A stretch of DNA of 64,000 nt, taken from NCBI RefSeq assembly GCF_018617385.1, contig NZ_JACSKA010000005.1:1-64000 (forward strand), given 5' to 3'. The translations under genes and the position numbers were made by a program. Position 1 is the first letter of the stretch, and each line of letters begins with the position of its first letter. Positions 63,729-64,000 of this stretch are shown here, one piece after another. This DNA is from Exiguobacterium sp018617385 (lineage in GTDB: Bacteria > Bacillota > Bacilli > Exiguobacteriales > Exiguobacteriaceae). Under the pieces are notes generated by a model. That model was not told the origin of the DNA, ran no database searches, and saw only the letters and a list, made by a program, of their open reading frames with translations.

Positions 63729-64000
63729 TTACTCACGTTCTATATGTTGATGAGTCGGAAACGATACCCGAAAACAAATGACCTGACCCTCTAGCGGTTC
63801 CGCTGTCAACTGTCCCCCATGCAACAAAATGATTTGACGGGCAATCGATAGACCCAATCCATCACCTGGTGTGACCCCTCTCGAGGAATCGACACGATAC
63901 GTACGATCAAAGAGATGAGGGATGGCTTCAATCGTTTCAGCCGTTGTCGCATTTGAAATAGACCATTCAATCTGTTGTCCTTTCGTTTGAAGTCGAATCT
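63729..64000 (-). CDS. Sensor histidine kinase, C-terminal part (gene runs off the window)
   Basis: The last 90 residues of the protein. They include HLFDRTYRVDSSRG, GDGLGLSIARQIILLHGGQLTAE and the final barrel strand VICFRVSF, which are the F box, G2 box and end of a histidine kinase ATPase domain. The rest lies to the right of the window. Confidence 0.88.
   Translation of the reverse strand, partial: IRLQTKGQQIEWSISNATTAETIEAIPHLFDRTYRVDSSRGVTPGDGLGLSIARQIILLHGGQLTAEPLEGQVICFRVSFPTHQHIERE

Overview
The window looks like the chromosome of a low- to mid-GC Bacillota bacterium of the order Bacillales, most probably Exiguobacterium or a close relative. The reasons are strong GGAGG ribosome binding sites, many TTG/GTG starts, Bacillus-type cre boxes, guanine riboswitches and a glmS ribozyme, and the conserved order moxR-DUF58-transglutaminase-guaA-pbuG known from Bacillus. 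The genus is an inference from gene content; no marker gene is present.

Layout. 1-340: promoter and leader of an rRNA operon that reads leftward out of the window. 341-9563: vanW-like gene, then (minus strand) a MoxR/DUF58/transglutaminase operon, riboswitch-controlled guaA and pbuG, and a flavin reductase. 9805-12161: a large sensor kinase and a small unknown protein. 12213-14712: a putative peptide-signalling cassette, consisting of an NprR/PlcR-like HTH-TPR regulator, a divergent unknown gene, and a 66-residue exported peptide ending in three 17-residue repeats with the core PRIV. 14847-17748: SH3b amidase, GNAT acetyltransferase, CPBP protease. 17816-18440: decayed GGDEF-EAL gene. 18457-23967: mannitol PTS regulon (mtlA-mtlF-mtlD, mtlR, and an extra EIIB-like protein).

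24092-30712 is an accessory island between the mannitol genes and glmS. Two 558-bp direct repeats with only 2 mismatches flank about 5.5 kb holding a damaged IS3-family element, an AT-rich lipoprotein gene and an AT-rich RloC/PrrC-like ATPase that may be a tRNA anticodon nuclease. glmS with its ribozyme follows (30738-32745). 32946-36812 carries small membrane proteins, an endonuclease/exonuclease/phosphatase protein and six overlapping genes for similar small four-helix membrane proteins. 37018-41296 is a GntR-controlled cellobiose-type PTS operon with a 6-phospho-beta-glucosidase. 41371-43591 holds small membrane proteins and a quinone oxidoreductase. 43678-49502 is a second beta-glucoside system (ABC importer plus GH1 enzyme under a LacI regulator). 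49666-53488 carries a repeat-containing envelope protein and a TetR/MFS efflux pair.

53536-62500 is a complete type I-C CRISPR-Cas locus: cas3-cas5-cas8c-cas7-cas4-cas1-cas2, followed by a leader and an array of 16 repeats, all reading leftward. The window ends with a secreted glucosaminidase, a 25-residue membrane peptide and the 3' end of a histidine kinase gene.

The most novel candidates are the repeat-peptide signalling cassette at 12.2-14.7 kb, the direct-repeat-bounded nuclease island at 24-30.7 kb, and the six-gene membrane-protein array at 34-36.8 kb.
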